This document shows, in pieces, positions 1-5,139 of a DNA stretch of 5,139 bases. Source of the DNA: Bacillota bacterium (GTDB lineage: Bacteria > Bacillota > Clostridia > Oscillospirales > Ruminococcaceae). Every line of letters begins with the position of its first letter. The stretch's first letter is position 1. Below the pieces are notes generated by a model. It saw nothing but the letters and a program-made list of their open reading frames with translations, ran no database searches and was not told the origin of the DNA. The translations under genes and the position numbers were made by a program. The DNA is taken from positions 1 to 5,139 of the forward strand of contig JAEWMM010000027.1 of assembly GCA_023457175.1 (NCBI GenBank), written 5' to 3'.

Positions 1-1334
1 CAGCTGCACAGCGCACCAACAGCACATTAGCGGCCACCGCCAGCCGCACCGCCTCCGTGACAACCGGTGTGTCTTCTCTTGTGGCTAGATTGTCGGCGCT
101 GGTTGGCGTTACATACCTGGCTAAAAAGGGCCTTGACGCTATGTTCTCGGCAGTCAAGACCTCGGCACTTCAAAAGGTTCATGAATCTACCTTTCAGGCT
201 CTTTTGAACAGCGAAAAAGCCGGTACGGCGCTATACTCCTACGTGTCAGCCTATGCAAAGCAATCCATATTAGGCCGTGAAGATATCGCCAAGGGAATGA
301 CCACATTCCTGACCTATTCCCGCGACATGAACCAGTTAGAGCGCATGGTTAAGATGACTGAGCGCTTATATGCCAAGGATCCGACCCAGGGCACTGAGGG
401 CGCTGTATTCGCGCTGAAAGAGATTCTTTCGGGCGATACCCTGTCCATGAGAAACCGTTTCAACATCACCGGCTTTGATGGCGCATCCATCCGCGCCAAA
501 ATGGCGGTAGGAAATACCGCAGGCGCACTTGATGAAATCGACGCAGTGCTGAATCGATTCGGTGCGACTCAAGAAGTGCTGGATAAAAACTTCAAAGGGT
601 TAATTTCTCAAGTTGAGTTATTCAGATCAAACGTCAAGACCGCAATCGGCGAAGATGCCAACGGTGCGATGGAAAACCTTGCGGCCACCATCCGGCGTTT
701 GAACGAGAATTTCGATTCCGGCAAATATCAGCCGTTTATCAACATGCTGACCAACGGCTTCAACGCCGCGGGCAACGCAATTGCGTGGGCGGCGGATAAC
801 GCCACGACGCTGATACCGATTTTGGGCGGGGTTGTGATGGCGTTGGCGGCTTATAATGCGGCAACTAGCATAGCAACATTAGTAACCGGCGCGTTGGGGA
901 TGACGTCTATGCTGGCGATAACACCTTGGTTGGCGTTAGGCGCTGTCATCCTCGGCGTGGCTGCCGCGCTCGGCATAGCCTCCGGTGCGATGGATGGCAT
1001 GACGCAAAAATTTAACAGCGTGGCGGGGATGGCTAAGTCGTTGGAGCAATCTAAGGGCGATGCAGCTAGTGCAATGACTCCTCTGCCTACCGAGATTACA
1101 AACGCCGACCCGATCAGCGTCAAAGGTAGCGTCGAGATCAAGGAAGAAAACATTAAGGCACTTATGGATGTGGCTGGTATGAAGTTTTTTGCGCAATATT
1201 CCAACATTACGCCGCAGCTTGTTGTTCACAACGCTAATTTTAACAACAATACCGATATGAACGATCTCATGGGCGTGCTCGGCGAGTTTTTGGAATCCGC
1301 CAGAGCGGCCCAGCCGGAGGGATTGCCTACATGA
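1..1334 (+). CDS. Phage tail tape measure protein, C-terminal part (5' end outside window)
   Basis: This is the C-terminal ~443 residues of a tape measure protein, which sets tail length and fills the tail tube before DNA ejection. The frame is open from base 3 with no stop, and the GTG at 57 has no convincing ribosome binding site, so the gene begins upstream of the window. Seen in the sequence: an Ala/Thr/Ser-rich start, a helical region, and the stretch ALKEILSGDTLSMRNRFNI (about nt 410-465), which resembles a segment found in many Clostridia tape measure proteins. A long hydrophobic Ala/Gly/Leu/Ile segment (about nt 800-985) fits the membrane-active segments of this family. The last ~60 residues (VEIKEENIKALMDVAG, then a hydrophobic strand and a short acidic helix) match the usual C-terminal layout of PBSX-type relatives. 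No lysozyme or peptidase domain is visible in this part. The stop overlaps the next start (ATGA). Identification rests on these motifs, size and position before XkdP/XkdQ-like genes. Confidence 0.88.
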   Translation, partial: AAQRTNSTLAATASRTASVTTGVSSLVARLSALVGVTYLAKKGLDAMFSAVKTSALQKVHESTFQALLNSEKAGTALYSYVSAYAKQSILGREDIAKGMTTFLTYSRDMNQLERMVKMTERLYAKDPTQGTEGAVFALKEILSGDTLSMRNRFNITGFDGASIRAKMAVGNTAGALDEIDAVLNRFGATQEVLDKNFKGLISQVELFRSNVKTAIGEDANGAMENLAATIRRLNENFDSGKYQPFINMLTNGFNAAGNAIAWAADNATTLIPILGGVVMALAAYNAATSIATLVTGALGMTSMLAITPWLALGAVILGVAAALGIASGAMDGMTQKFNSVAGMAKSLEQSKGDAASAMTPLPTEITNADPISVKGSVEIKEENIKALMDVAGMKFFAQYSNITPQLVVHNANFNNNTDMNDLMGVLGEFLESARAAQPEGLPT

Positions 1335-2065
1335 GTTACTATGTATCAATAGGGGATGTCGAGCTTGACGGTGTGCTGACTGTAGCACAATCCGGCGGCC
1401 GGGATATTTCTACTTATGACAGCGTGGGCGGCGGTAAATTTGCCGTCGCCCAAAACAAAGGGCTGCGAGAGTGGGTAATCAAATGTGAGATAAACGATCA
1501 TGACACGCTGGATGACCTCGACAAGCTACAAAAAAGAAAAGCGCCCGTTCGCCTTGTCATCAAAGCCGATGACTACAAGGTGAGCGAGCGTGTTTTTTTA
1601 AAGACCTACAGTCGTGAAGAAGAATACGCAGGGGTATTCCCCACAACCATTAATGTCATTGAATTTGCCAAGGTTGGCGTAAAGACTGCAGCAGTGCCGT
1701 ATATGGCGAGACCGGGAACTAAGGTGCTGGCGGCGACGGTGACAATTGGCGACGGCTCAGGCAACACAAAATCGCCGGACGATCTCGCGCGGGAAGCGGC
1801 CTTGCAGGCAGCAGCCGACGGCGAAGCAAACGCTAAAACAGATATCGGCTATCGCGTTATTGACCCTAAAACGGGGAAGAATGTCGCAAATCTCGCGACA
1901 TTACGCGACGGCGACGAAGTTTACTATGACTACGCCTCGGCGCAGGCATGGGAAAATGAAGAAAAGCGAATGATCGCAGCCGGAAATTATGAAAAGGAAC
2001 CGCTAGGAAAGGGAATTGGAAAAGCGTGGGATGCGTTCTGGAAATGGATGAACACACCGCTGTGA
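1331..2065 (+). CDS. XkdP-like baseplate/tail protein without an evident LysM domain
   Basis: A 244-residue protein in the xkdP position between the tape measure and hub genes. XkdP proteins are baseplate-hub components that usually carry an N-terminal beta-rich domain and a C-terminal LysM peptidoglycan-binding domain. Here residues 1-115 form the beta-rich part, including ISTYDSVGGGKFAVAQNKGL and a run ending in TTINVIEFA, as expected. Residues about 138-172 are a Gly/Ala/Asp-rich linker. The C-terminal ~70 residues have a short beta segment (YRVIDPKTGK, then LRDGDEVYYDY) and finish in a Trp-rich helix (IGKAWDAFWKWMNTPL). I see no YxVxxGDTLxxIA LysM pattern. The ATG start overlaps the tape measure stop by 4 nt, with a GGAGG site 10 nt upstream, so translation is probably coupled. 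The stop at 2063-2065 directly abuts the stop of the opposite-strand gene. Family assignment comes mostly from position, length and N-terminal character; the C-terminal function is unknown. Confidence 0.68.
   Translation: MSYYVSIGDVELDGVLTVAQSGGRDISTYDSVGGGKFAVAQNKGLREWVIKCEINDHDTLDDLDKLQKRKAPVRLVIKADDYKVSERVFLKTYSREEEYAGVFPTTINVIEFAKVGVKTAAVPYMARPGTKVLAATVTIGDGSGNTKSPDDLAREAALQAAADGEANAKTDIGYRVIDPKTGKNVANLATLRDGDEVYYDYASAQAWENEEKRMIAAGNYEKEPLGKGIGKAWDAFWKWMNTPL
1880..1902. other. Perfect 8-bp inverted repeat (AATGTCGC, 7-nt loop, GCGACATT)
   Basis: Bases 1880-1887 and 1895-1902 are exact reverse complements around a 7-nt AT-rich loop, inside the 3' part of the XkdP-like coding region. No T-run follows on the + strand, so it is not a standard terminator for the tail operon. 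Read on the - strand, it lies about 165 nt beyond the stop of the opposite-strand gene and is followed, after some C bases, by a short TTTT. It might therefore slow or end antisense transcription, but it could equally be a coding coincidence. Confidence 0.35.
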
Positions 2066-2242
2066 TTATTCTCGATAAATGACAGTGTAGGAAACCATTT
2101 CAGACTTCAATATCTGATTATAGTGCTCGCCCTTCAATATGTTTATTACGTTTTCCTCGCCAATCTCATTTAAAAGCGCTTCGAGCTTTTGCTCTGGAGT
2201 TTTTGCTATCCCGCCGGTAAAAACTCTTTTAACCTTTATCAT
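2066..2242 (-). CDS. Small opposite-strand cargo gene (moron), 58 aa, possibly Cse60/DUF2758-like
   Basis: A complete 58-codon gene reading against the tail operon: ATG at 2242-2240, TAA at 2068-2066. A GGGGTGAT ribosome binding site lies 5 nt before the ATG, and a good promoter lies upstream. The protein starts MIKVKRVFTGG and ends MVSYTVIYRE. It has no Cys or Trp, no signal peptide and no membrane segment, and has balanced charge (8 Lys/Arg, 8 Glu). By eye it should fold as strand (2-8), helix (15-29), strand (32-37), strand (49-56). That layout, the opening 'IKVK.F' and the closing 'IYR' recall the small Cse60 (DUF2758) proteins of spore formers, and more loosely DUF4177-type phage proteins; the match is from memory and tentative. 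It is AT-rich (about 39% GC) compared with its neighbours. Its stop is adjacent to the XkdP stop with no bases between. Function is unknown; it is unlikely to be structural, because it can be transcribed separately from the tail genes. Confidence 0.75.
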   Translation of the reverse strand: MIKVKRVFTGGIAKTPEQKLEALLNEIGEENVINILKGEHYNQILKSEMVSYTVIYRE

Positions 2243-2245
2243 AAA

Positions 2246-2253
2246 ATCACCCC
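2246..2253 (-). promoter_or_regulatory. Ribosome binding site of the opposite-strand small gene
   Basis: On the - strand this reads GGGGTGAT followed by TTT and the ATG. It matches the GGAGGTGAT complement of the 16S rRNA tail with one mismatch, at good spacing. It supports the ATG at 2242 as a real start, although the gene is short. Confidence 0.7.
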
Positions 2254-2271
2254 GTGTAAAATATTACCTAC

Positions 2272-2300
2272 ATAATATCCCATAATGACCCATCTGTAAA
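2272..2300 (-). promoter_or_regulatory. Sigma-A/sigma-70-type promoter driving the opposite-strand small gene
   Basis: On the - strand, TTTACA (-35, 2300-2295) is separated by exactly 17 bp from TATTAT (-10, 2277-2272). Each box differs from consensus by one base. Transcription would start near 2265, giving a leader of about 20 nt before the ATG of the small gene. The stretch 2241-2300 is very AT-rich (about 32% GC). The -35 box overlaps by 3 nt the ribosome binding site of the XkdQ-like gene on the other strand. No comparably good promoter is seen on the + strand in this gap. Expression from a vegetative promoter would allow the small gene to be made in a lysogen while the late tail operon is silent; that is inference. 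Confidence 0.65.
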
Positions 2301-2306
2301 GGAGTG
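2298..2306 (+). promoter_or_regulatory. Ribosome binding site deciding the TTG start of the XkdQ-like gene
   Basis: AAAGGAGTG is a strong site lying 6 nt before the TTG at 2313. The in-frame GTG at 2304 is part of the site itself, so it cannot be the start. The first bases (2298-2300) are shared with the -35 box of the opposite-strand promoter. Confidence 0.75.
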
Positions 2307-2312
2307 ACGCCT

Positions 2313-3266
2313 TTGCTCATCGTAAACGGCAACGATTTAACTCAGATCGCTTGCAACATCAAGTACACCGACCAGCTTAATAACGGCGCGTCCTTGTTGA
2401 CATGGGAGTATCCTGTCGCACTGGCTAAGCTTTACCCCGAAGGCGCGACCGTTGTTTTTATGCACGAGGGCGGCAACGTATTTTACGGATTCCTTTTCAC
2501 CTCGCGCACCAATAGCGAGACGGTGAAATGTACCGCATACGACCAGCTGAGATATTTTAAGGCGCAGGATTTTATGTATCGAAATGGCGAAACGCTGGAC
2601 GCCTTCATCAAACGTATTTGCGCCACAATAAGCGACCGAATTAGCATAGGGCAAATTGACCCCACAGGCGCAGTGCTATCGAAAAAAATCTTCGACAACA
2701 AAACCTATTTGGATATGATAGGCGATTCAATCAAAGAGACGTTACTGCTGACCGGCAACTATTATGCATTGCGCGATGAATTCGGTGCGCTGACGCTGCG
2801 GGATGTCTACGACCTACGGCTGGGATTGGTCATCGGTGACGCCAGCCTTGCAACCGATTACGATTATATTCGCTCGATCGATGAAGACACTTATAACACC
2901 GTCAAAGTCGGGCAGGACAATGAGACAACCGGCCAGCGCGACGCAATTATCGCTACGAACACTGAGAGTATTGCCAAGTGGGGCAAATTAATGATATATG
3001 AGACGTTCTCGGGCCGGAACGACGCCCAGCTTAAAGGACTGGCAGCGGCCATCTTAGCGGTCAAAAACAGGCCTACAGAGGCACTTTCAATTGATTGTGT
3101 GGGCGATCTCCGCGTCCGGGCCGGAACTGGTCTGAAAGTCAAAATATCTGATGTCGGTGTCGACTTGTGGGCTATCGTCACGCAGGCCGTGCACACATTT
3201 GAGGGCGCAGAACATACGATGCGGCTAAATCTACAATACGGGAGGTGGCAAGGATGGCAAACGTAG
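2313..3266 (+). CDS. xkdQ: XkdQ-like baseplate hub protein
   Basis: A 317-residue homologue of PBSX XkdQ, a member of the gpD/gp27-type hub proteins that join the tail tube to the baseplate and hold the central spike. The TTG start (first residues MLIVNGNDLT) is chosen because the AAAGGAG site lies at the correct distance; a GTG 9 nt earlier falls within that site. Seen: an N-terminal beta-rich domain (INYTD-like start, WEYPVALAKLYPEGATV, then YGFLFTSR); at about residues 70-103 the run YDQLRYFKAQDFMYRNGETL with a following helix, which is typical of XkdQ proteins; and a C-terminal beta domain (LRVRAGTGLKVKI, then HTFEGAEHTMRLNLQY). Length fits the family. It follows a 247-nt gap holding the opposite-strand gene, so it is not translationally coupled to the XkdP-like gene, unlike the rest of the operon. 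It overlaps the next gene by 13 nt. Confidence 0.87.
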   Translation: MLIVNGNDLTQIACNIKYTDQLNNGASLLTWEYPVALAKLYPEGATVVFMHEGGNVFYGFLFTSRTNSETVKCTAYDQLRYFKAQDFMYRNGETLDAFIKRICATISDRISIGQIDPTGAVLSKKIFDNKTYLDMIGDSIKETLLLTGNYYALRDEFGALTLRDVYDLRLGLVIGDASLATDYDYIRSIDEDTYNTVKVGQDNETTGQRDAIIATNTESIAKWGKLMIYETFSGRNDAQLKGLAAAILAVKNRPTEALSIDCVGDLRVRAGTGLKVKISDVGVDLWAIVTQAVHTFEGAEHTMRLNLQYGRWQGWQT

Positions 3267-3610
3267 TTACCGAGATTAAAAAGATCGTCCGGGACTACCT
3301 GCACAACGAGGATCTCTCGGATGTCCTATACGCCACCTATACCGGTGCAGGCATCCGCATTGACGGACGGCCCAATGTGATACCGGCGGCTTTTGTGGAT
3401 GTTCCCTTGAGCCTGCAAACCGTCGAAGCAAAGCTGTCCGGGACGTTTGAGGGCGAGGCACTTTCCACCGAGGGCGCATCGGTAACCAAGATTACGCTGA
3501 CCGATGCGCCGGTTACCATCACGCGGGGCCTTGTTGCGGGCGACCGGGTGACGGTCATCAAGCAGCGCGGTGGCCAGCGGTATTCCATCATAGACAGGAC
3601 AGGGGGTTAA
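3254..3610 (+). CDS. xkdR: XkdR-like DUF2577 baseplate protein
   Basis: A 118-residue protein matching the size, order and character of PBSX XkdR (DUF2577), a small protein next to the hub and probably part of the baseplate centre. The ATG at 3254 is preferred over the in-frame GTG at 3245, because GGGAGGTGG (3240-3248) is the ribosome binding site and includes that GTG. Seen: a short N-terminal helix (VVTEIKKIVRDYLHN), then a mostly beta body, and a C-terminal OB-like pair of strands (GLVAGDRVTVIKQRGGQRY, then IIDR) typical of this family, in which the 'GD.V.....GGQ.Y.I.DR' pattern recurs. The start lies inside the end of the hub gene and the stop is 1 nt before the next ATG, so all three are probably translated as a unit. 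Confidence 0.83.
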   Translation: MANVVTEIKKIVRDYLHNEDLSDVLYATYTGAGIRIDGRPNVIPAAFVDVPLSLQTVEAKLSGTFEGEALSTEGASVTKITLTDAPVTITRGLVAGDRVTVIKQRGGQRYSIIDRTGG

Positions 3611-3611
3611 T

Positions 3612-3998
3612 ATGTCAGTACTTAAAACCTACGGCGACGCAACCGGCTTTAAGCCGTCTAGAACGTACCGCCTCACCAGCGACCGGGTGGAAGGCAAGAC
3701 AGACGGCAAAGCGGCGATGCTGCAAGCCATTGATCTGGCGTTGTCTACCGAGCGGTGGCGGTATCTTATTTACTCAGGCGACTATGGCATAGAGCTTGAA
3801 GAACTGTTCGGAAAGTCCCGCCCATACGTGGCCGCCGACCTGGAACGCCGAATCACTGAGGCGCTGCTGGAGGATGACCGCATCACCGCCGTGGAGAATT
3901 TTCAGATTTCCTTCGCAGGCGACACAGCGACGGTCACCTGTACCGCCGTCACGATCTTTGGCGATATAAACGTAGAAAGGGGTGTGCCGCTTGGCTGA
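3612..3998 (+). CDS. xkdS: XkdS-like DUF2634 / gp25-type baseplate wedge protein
   Basis: A 128-residue protein of the XkdS (DUF2634) group, related to the T4 gp25/P2 gpW wedge proteins that link the sheath to the baseplate. Seen: an N-terminal extended part (TYGDATGFKPSRTYRL), then from about residue 47 the characteristic run ERWRYLIYSGDYGIELEEL, followed by GKSRPYVAADLERRITEALL and DDRITAVENFQISFAGD. This is the fold-defining helix-strand pattern of gp25 proteins, with the helix 'ERRI.EALL.D.RI..V..F'. The protein ends in a beta strand and 'ERGVPLG'. An AGGGGG site lies 5 nt before the ATG. It is 1 nt from the preceding stop and overlaps the next start by 8 nt. Despite the old 'gp25-like lysozyme' name, it is structural, not enzymatic. 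Confidence 0.88.
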   Translation: MSVLKTYGDATGFKPSRTYRLTSDRVEGKTDGKAAMLQAIDLALSTERWRYLIYSGDYGIELEELFGKSRPYVAADLERRITEALLEDDRITAVENFQISFAGDTATVTCTAVTIFGDINVERGVPLG

Positions 3999-5070
3999 AT
4001 CTTATCAATACGATACAATCTTGCAAGCCATGCTCGCCCGCGTACCCGACGACATCGACAAGCGGGAGGGCAGTATCATCTACGACGCGCTGGCTCCCAC
4101 GGCTTATACGCTAGCGGGGCAAAGCTTTATGCTAGGATATCTAACCGACCTGTTATTCGGTGACACGGCGACCGGCGAATGGCTCGACCGTGTCGTGGGG
4201 GATTTTGGCCTGACACGCGAGGCGGCAACCTATTCGATCCGACAGATCGGCTGCACCGACGGTGCGGGGGCGGCATTTGCGATACCCATCGGCGCGCGGT
4301 TTGCCGTCAACGAACTGACCTTTAAAATCACCGAGGAGATTGCGGCAGGCAGCTACAAAGCGGTCTGTGAACAGGCGGGCACGCAGGGCAACTGCTATTC
4401 CGGGGCGATACTGCCGCTGGACAATATCTCCGAGCTGGGGGCGGCAGTGCTCGCGCCTGAGCCGCTGATTCCCGCGCGGGACGAGGAAACCGACGACGCG
4501 CTGCGGGCGCGGTTCTACCTCTCGGTGCGACAGACGCCGTTCGGCGGCAACAAGGCAGACTACCGTGAGAAGACGCTGGCTATTGACGGCGTCGGGGCGT
4601 GCGTCGTCTTTGGCGCGGCAGAAGGCATGGGCGCGGGCAATGTCGGACTCATGATCGGCGACGAAAATCAGAACCGTGCGACCCAAACGCTGGTTGACGC
4701 GGTTCAGGTGCTGTACGGCACCGCGGGCGACGGGCTGGCGCCCATCGGGCACCATGTCACGGTGGGAACCTGCGCCGATCTGGCGGTCGACGTCTCGGCG
4801 TCGCTGATACTTAAATCGGGCGCGAGTATGGCGGTGGTGCAGCCGCTCGTCGAAGCGGCGATTGCCAATTACATCGAGAACATCGCATTTGACGCGGGCG
4901 TGGTTTTTTACGCCAAGCTTGTGGCTGAAATCTTAGGCGCTCACGATGCGATTCTCGACGTCGGCAGCGTGACGATGAACGGTGTAGCGGGTAACATCGC
5001 GTTGGAAAAGACCTTTTTAAACTATCAGGTACCGGTGGTCGGAGAGATCACAGTGACGGAGGTGGGCTGA
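3991..5070 (+). CDS. xkdT: XkdT-like baseplate J family protein
   Basis: A 359-residue baseplate J (gp47/gpJ, XkdT) protein, the main wedge scaffold of the baseplate periphery. The TTG at 3991 (MAESYQYDTILQAMLARVPD) is chosen because AAAGGGG (3976-3982) lies 8 nt upstream. The in-frame GTG at 3982 overlaps that site, and relatives begin at about this point. Seen: the family N-terminus VPDDIDKREGSIIYDALAP (about residues 15-35); the motif GEWLDRVVGDFGLTREAA (about 65-82), where the Leu-Asp-Arg and 'G..R..A' positions are standard; EETDDALRARFY (about 165-176); NKADYREKTLAIDGVG (about 187-202), the most conserved baseplate J stretch; and a C-terminal ILDVGSVTMNG (about 321-331). Length is normal. 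The gene has the highest GC in the window (68% in 4501-4560 by hand count). Its stop shares one base with the next ATG. Confidence 0.92.
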   Translation: MAESYQYDTILQAMLARVPDDIDKREGSIIYDALAPTAYTLAGQSFMLGYLTDLLFGDTATGEWLDRVVGDFGLTREAATYSIRQIGCTDGAGAAFAIPIGARFAVNELTFKITEEIAAGSYKAVCEQAGTQGNCYSGAILPLDNISELGAAVLAPEPLIPARDEETDDALRARFYLSVRQTPFGGNKADYREKTLAIDGVGACVVFGAAEGMGAGNVGLMIGDENQNRATQTLVDAVQVLYGTAGDGLAPIGHHVTVGTCADLAVDVSASLILKSGASMAVVQPLVEAAIANYIENIAFDAGVVFYAKLVAEILGAHDAILDVGSVTMNGVAGNIALEKTFLNYQVPVVGEITVTEVG

Positions 5071-5139
5071 TGTTTTATAACATACCCGCCGATTTTTTAT
5101 CCCGCTTGCCGGAACGATTGCAGGGCGTGCCCGAGTTTT
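5070..5139 (+). CDS. xkdU: XkdU-like DUF2313 (YmfQ-type) tail protein, first 23 codons
   Basis: The start of the next gene, cut by the window end. The ATG at 5070 overlaps the preceding TGA by one base and has GGAGGTGG (5058-5065) 4 nt upstream, so it is a real coupled start. The visible peptide begins MFYNIPADFLSRLPERLQGV. A short N-terminus with a 'LP..L/Y' turn, following baseplate J directly, fits the XkdU/YmfQ (DUF2313) family, which sits between baseplate J and the tail fibre genes. The assignment is mainly by position; a P2 gpI-like tail protein is the alternative and would occupy the same slot. Confidence 0.6.
   Translation, partial: MFYNIPADFLSRLPERLQGVPEF

Noticed and set aside
57..59. 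GTG at 57 as the real start of the first gene
   Set aside because: The frame is open to the window edge, no ribosome binding site precedes the GTG, and tape measure proteins are normally longer than 425 residues.
851..1388. Two overlapping - strand open frames (118 and 150 codons) opposite the tape measure gene
   Set aside because: Both are shadows of the tape measure coding sequence, lack convincing ribosome binding sites, and have His/Arg- or Leu/Ala-biased peptides as expected from antisense reading.
1746..1973. 75-codon + strand open frame within the XkdP-like gene
   Set aside because: Out-of-frame reading with a composition rich in Arg/Thr/Gln, no ribosome binding site, and entirely inside a real gene.
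2173..2194. AAAAGC/GCTTTT and GAGC/GCTC short inverted repeats in the intergenic break
   Set aside because: Stems are only 4-6 bp, overlap each other, lack a following T-run, and fall inside the small - strand gene, so they are not credible terminators.
2257..2262. TAAAAT as a + strand -10 box for the XkdQ-like gene
   Set aside because: There is no acceptable -35 hexamer 16-18 bp upstream; the hub gene is more likely read by the operon transcript.
4153..4755. 200-codon open frame on the - strand within the baseplate J gene
   Set aside because: It lies wholly opposite a well-supported baseplate J gene in the most GC-rich region, where stops are rare, and its Arg-rich peptide looks like no known family.

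Overview
The window is a piece of the tail and baseplate module of a contractile-tailed (myovirus-type) bacteriophage or prophage, with the gene order of the Bacillus PBSX xkdO-P-Q-R-S-T-U block. The host is most likely a Gram-positive bacterium of the Clostridia type. Reasons are the PBSX-like gene set, strong AGGAGG-like ribosome binding sites, likely TTG starts, and moderate-to-high GC, as in many gut or environmental Clostridia. No host gene, integrase or attachment site is visible, so the sequence does not say whether this is a free phage, a prophage or a tailocin.

Layout, left to right on the + strand: the C-terminal part of the tape measure protein (cut by the window start, ends 1334); an XkdP-like baseplate protein (1331-2065, 4-nt overlap); a 247-nt break in the coding strand (2066-2312); an XkdQ-like hub protein (2313-3266); an XkdR-like DUF2577 protein (3254-3610); an XkdS/gp25-like DUF2634 protein (3612-3998); an XkdT-like baseplate J protein (3991-5070); and the first 23 codons of an XkdU-like DUF2313 protein (5070 onward). 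Apart from the break, genes overlap or sit 1 nt apart, as in one translationally coupled late operon. The tape measure sets tail length, XkdP and XkdQ form the hub below the tube, and XkdR, S, T and U build the baseplate and wedges.

The unusual part is the break between the XkdP-like and XkdQ-like genes. It holds an intact 58-codon gene on the opposite strand (2066-2242), with a good ribosome binding site and a near-consensus vegetative promoter (TTTACA - 17 bp - TATTAT). Its DNA is AT-rich (about 39% GC by hand count) compared with the surrounding tail genes. It ends exactly one base after the XkdP stop codon, and its -35 box overlaps the ribosome binding site of the XkdQ gene. This is the signature of a 'moron': an extra, independently transcribed cargo gene placed inside a structural operon. 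The predicted beta-alpha-beta-beta protein with a C-terminal TVIYRE recalls the small Cse60 (DUF2758) sporulation-associated proteins, but that is tentative.

Secondary points are an XkdP homologue without a recognisable LysM motif, a rise in GC from the tape measure towards the baseplate J gene, and a perfect 8-bp inverted repeat near the end of the XkdP gene.
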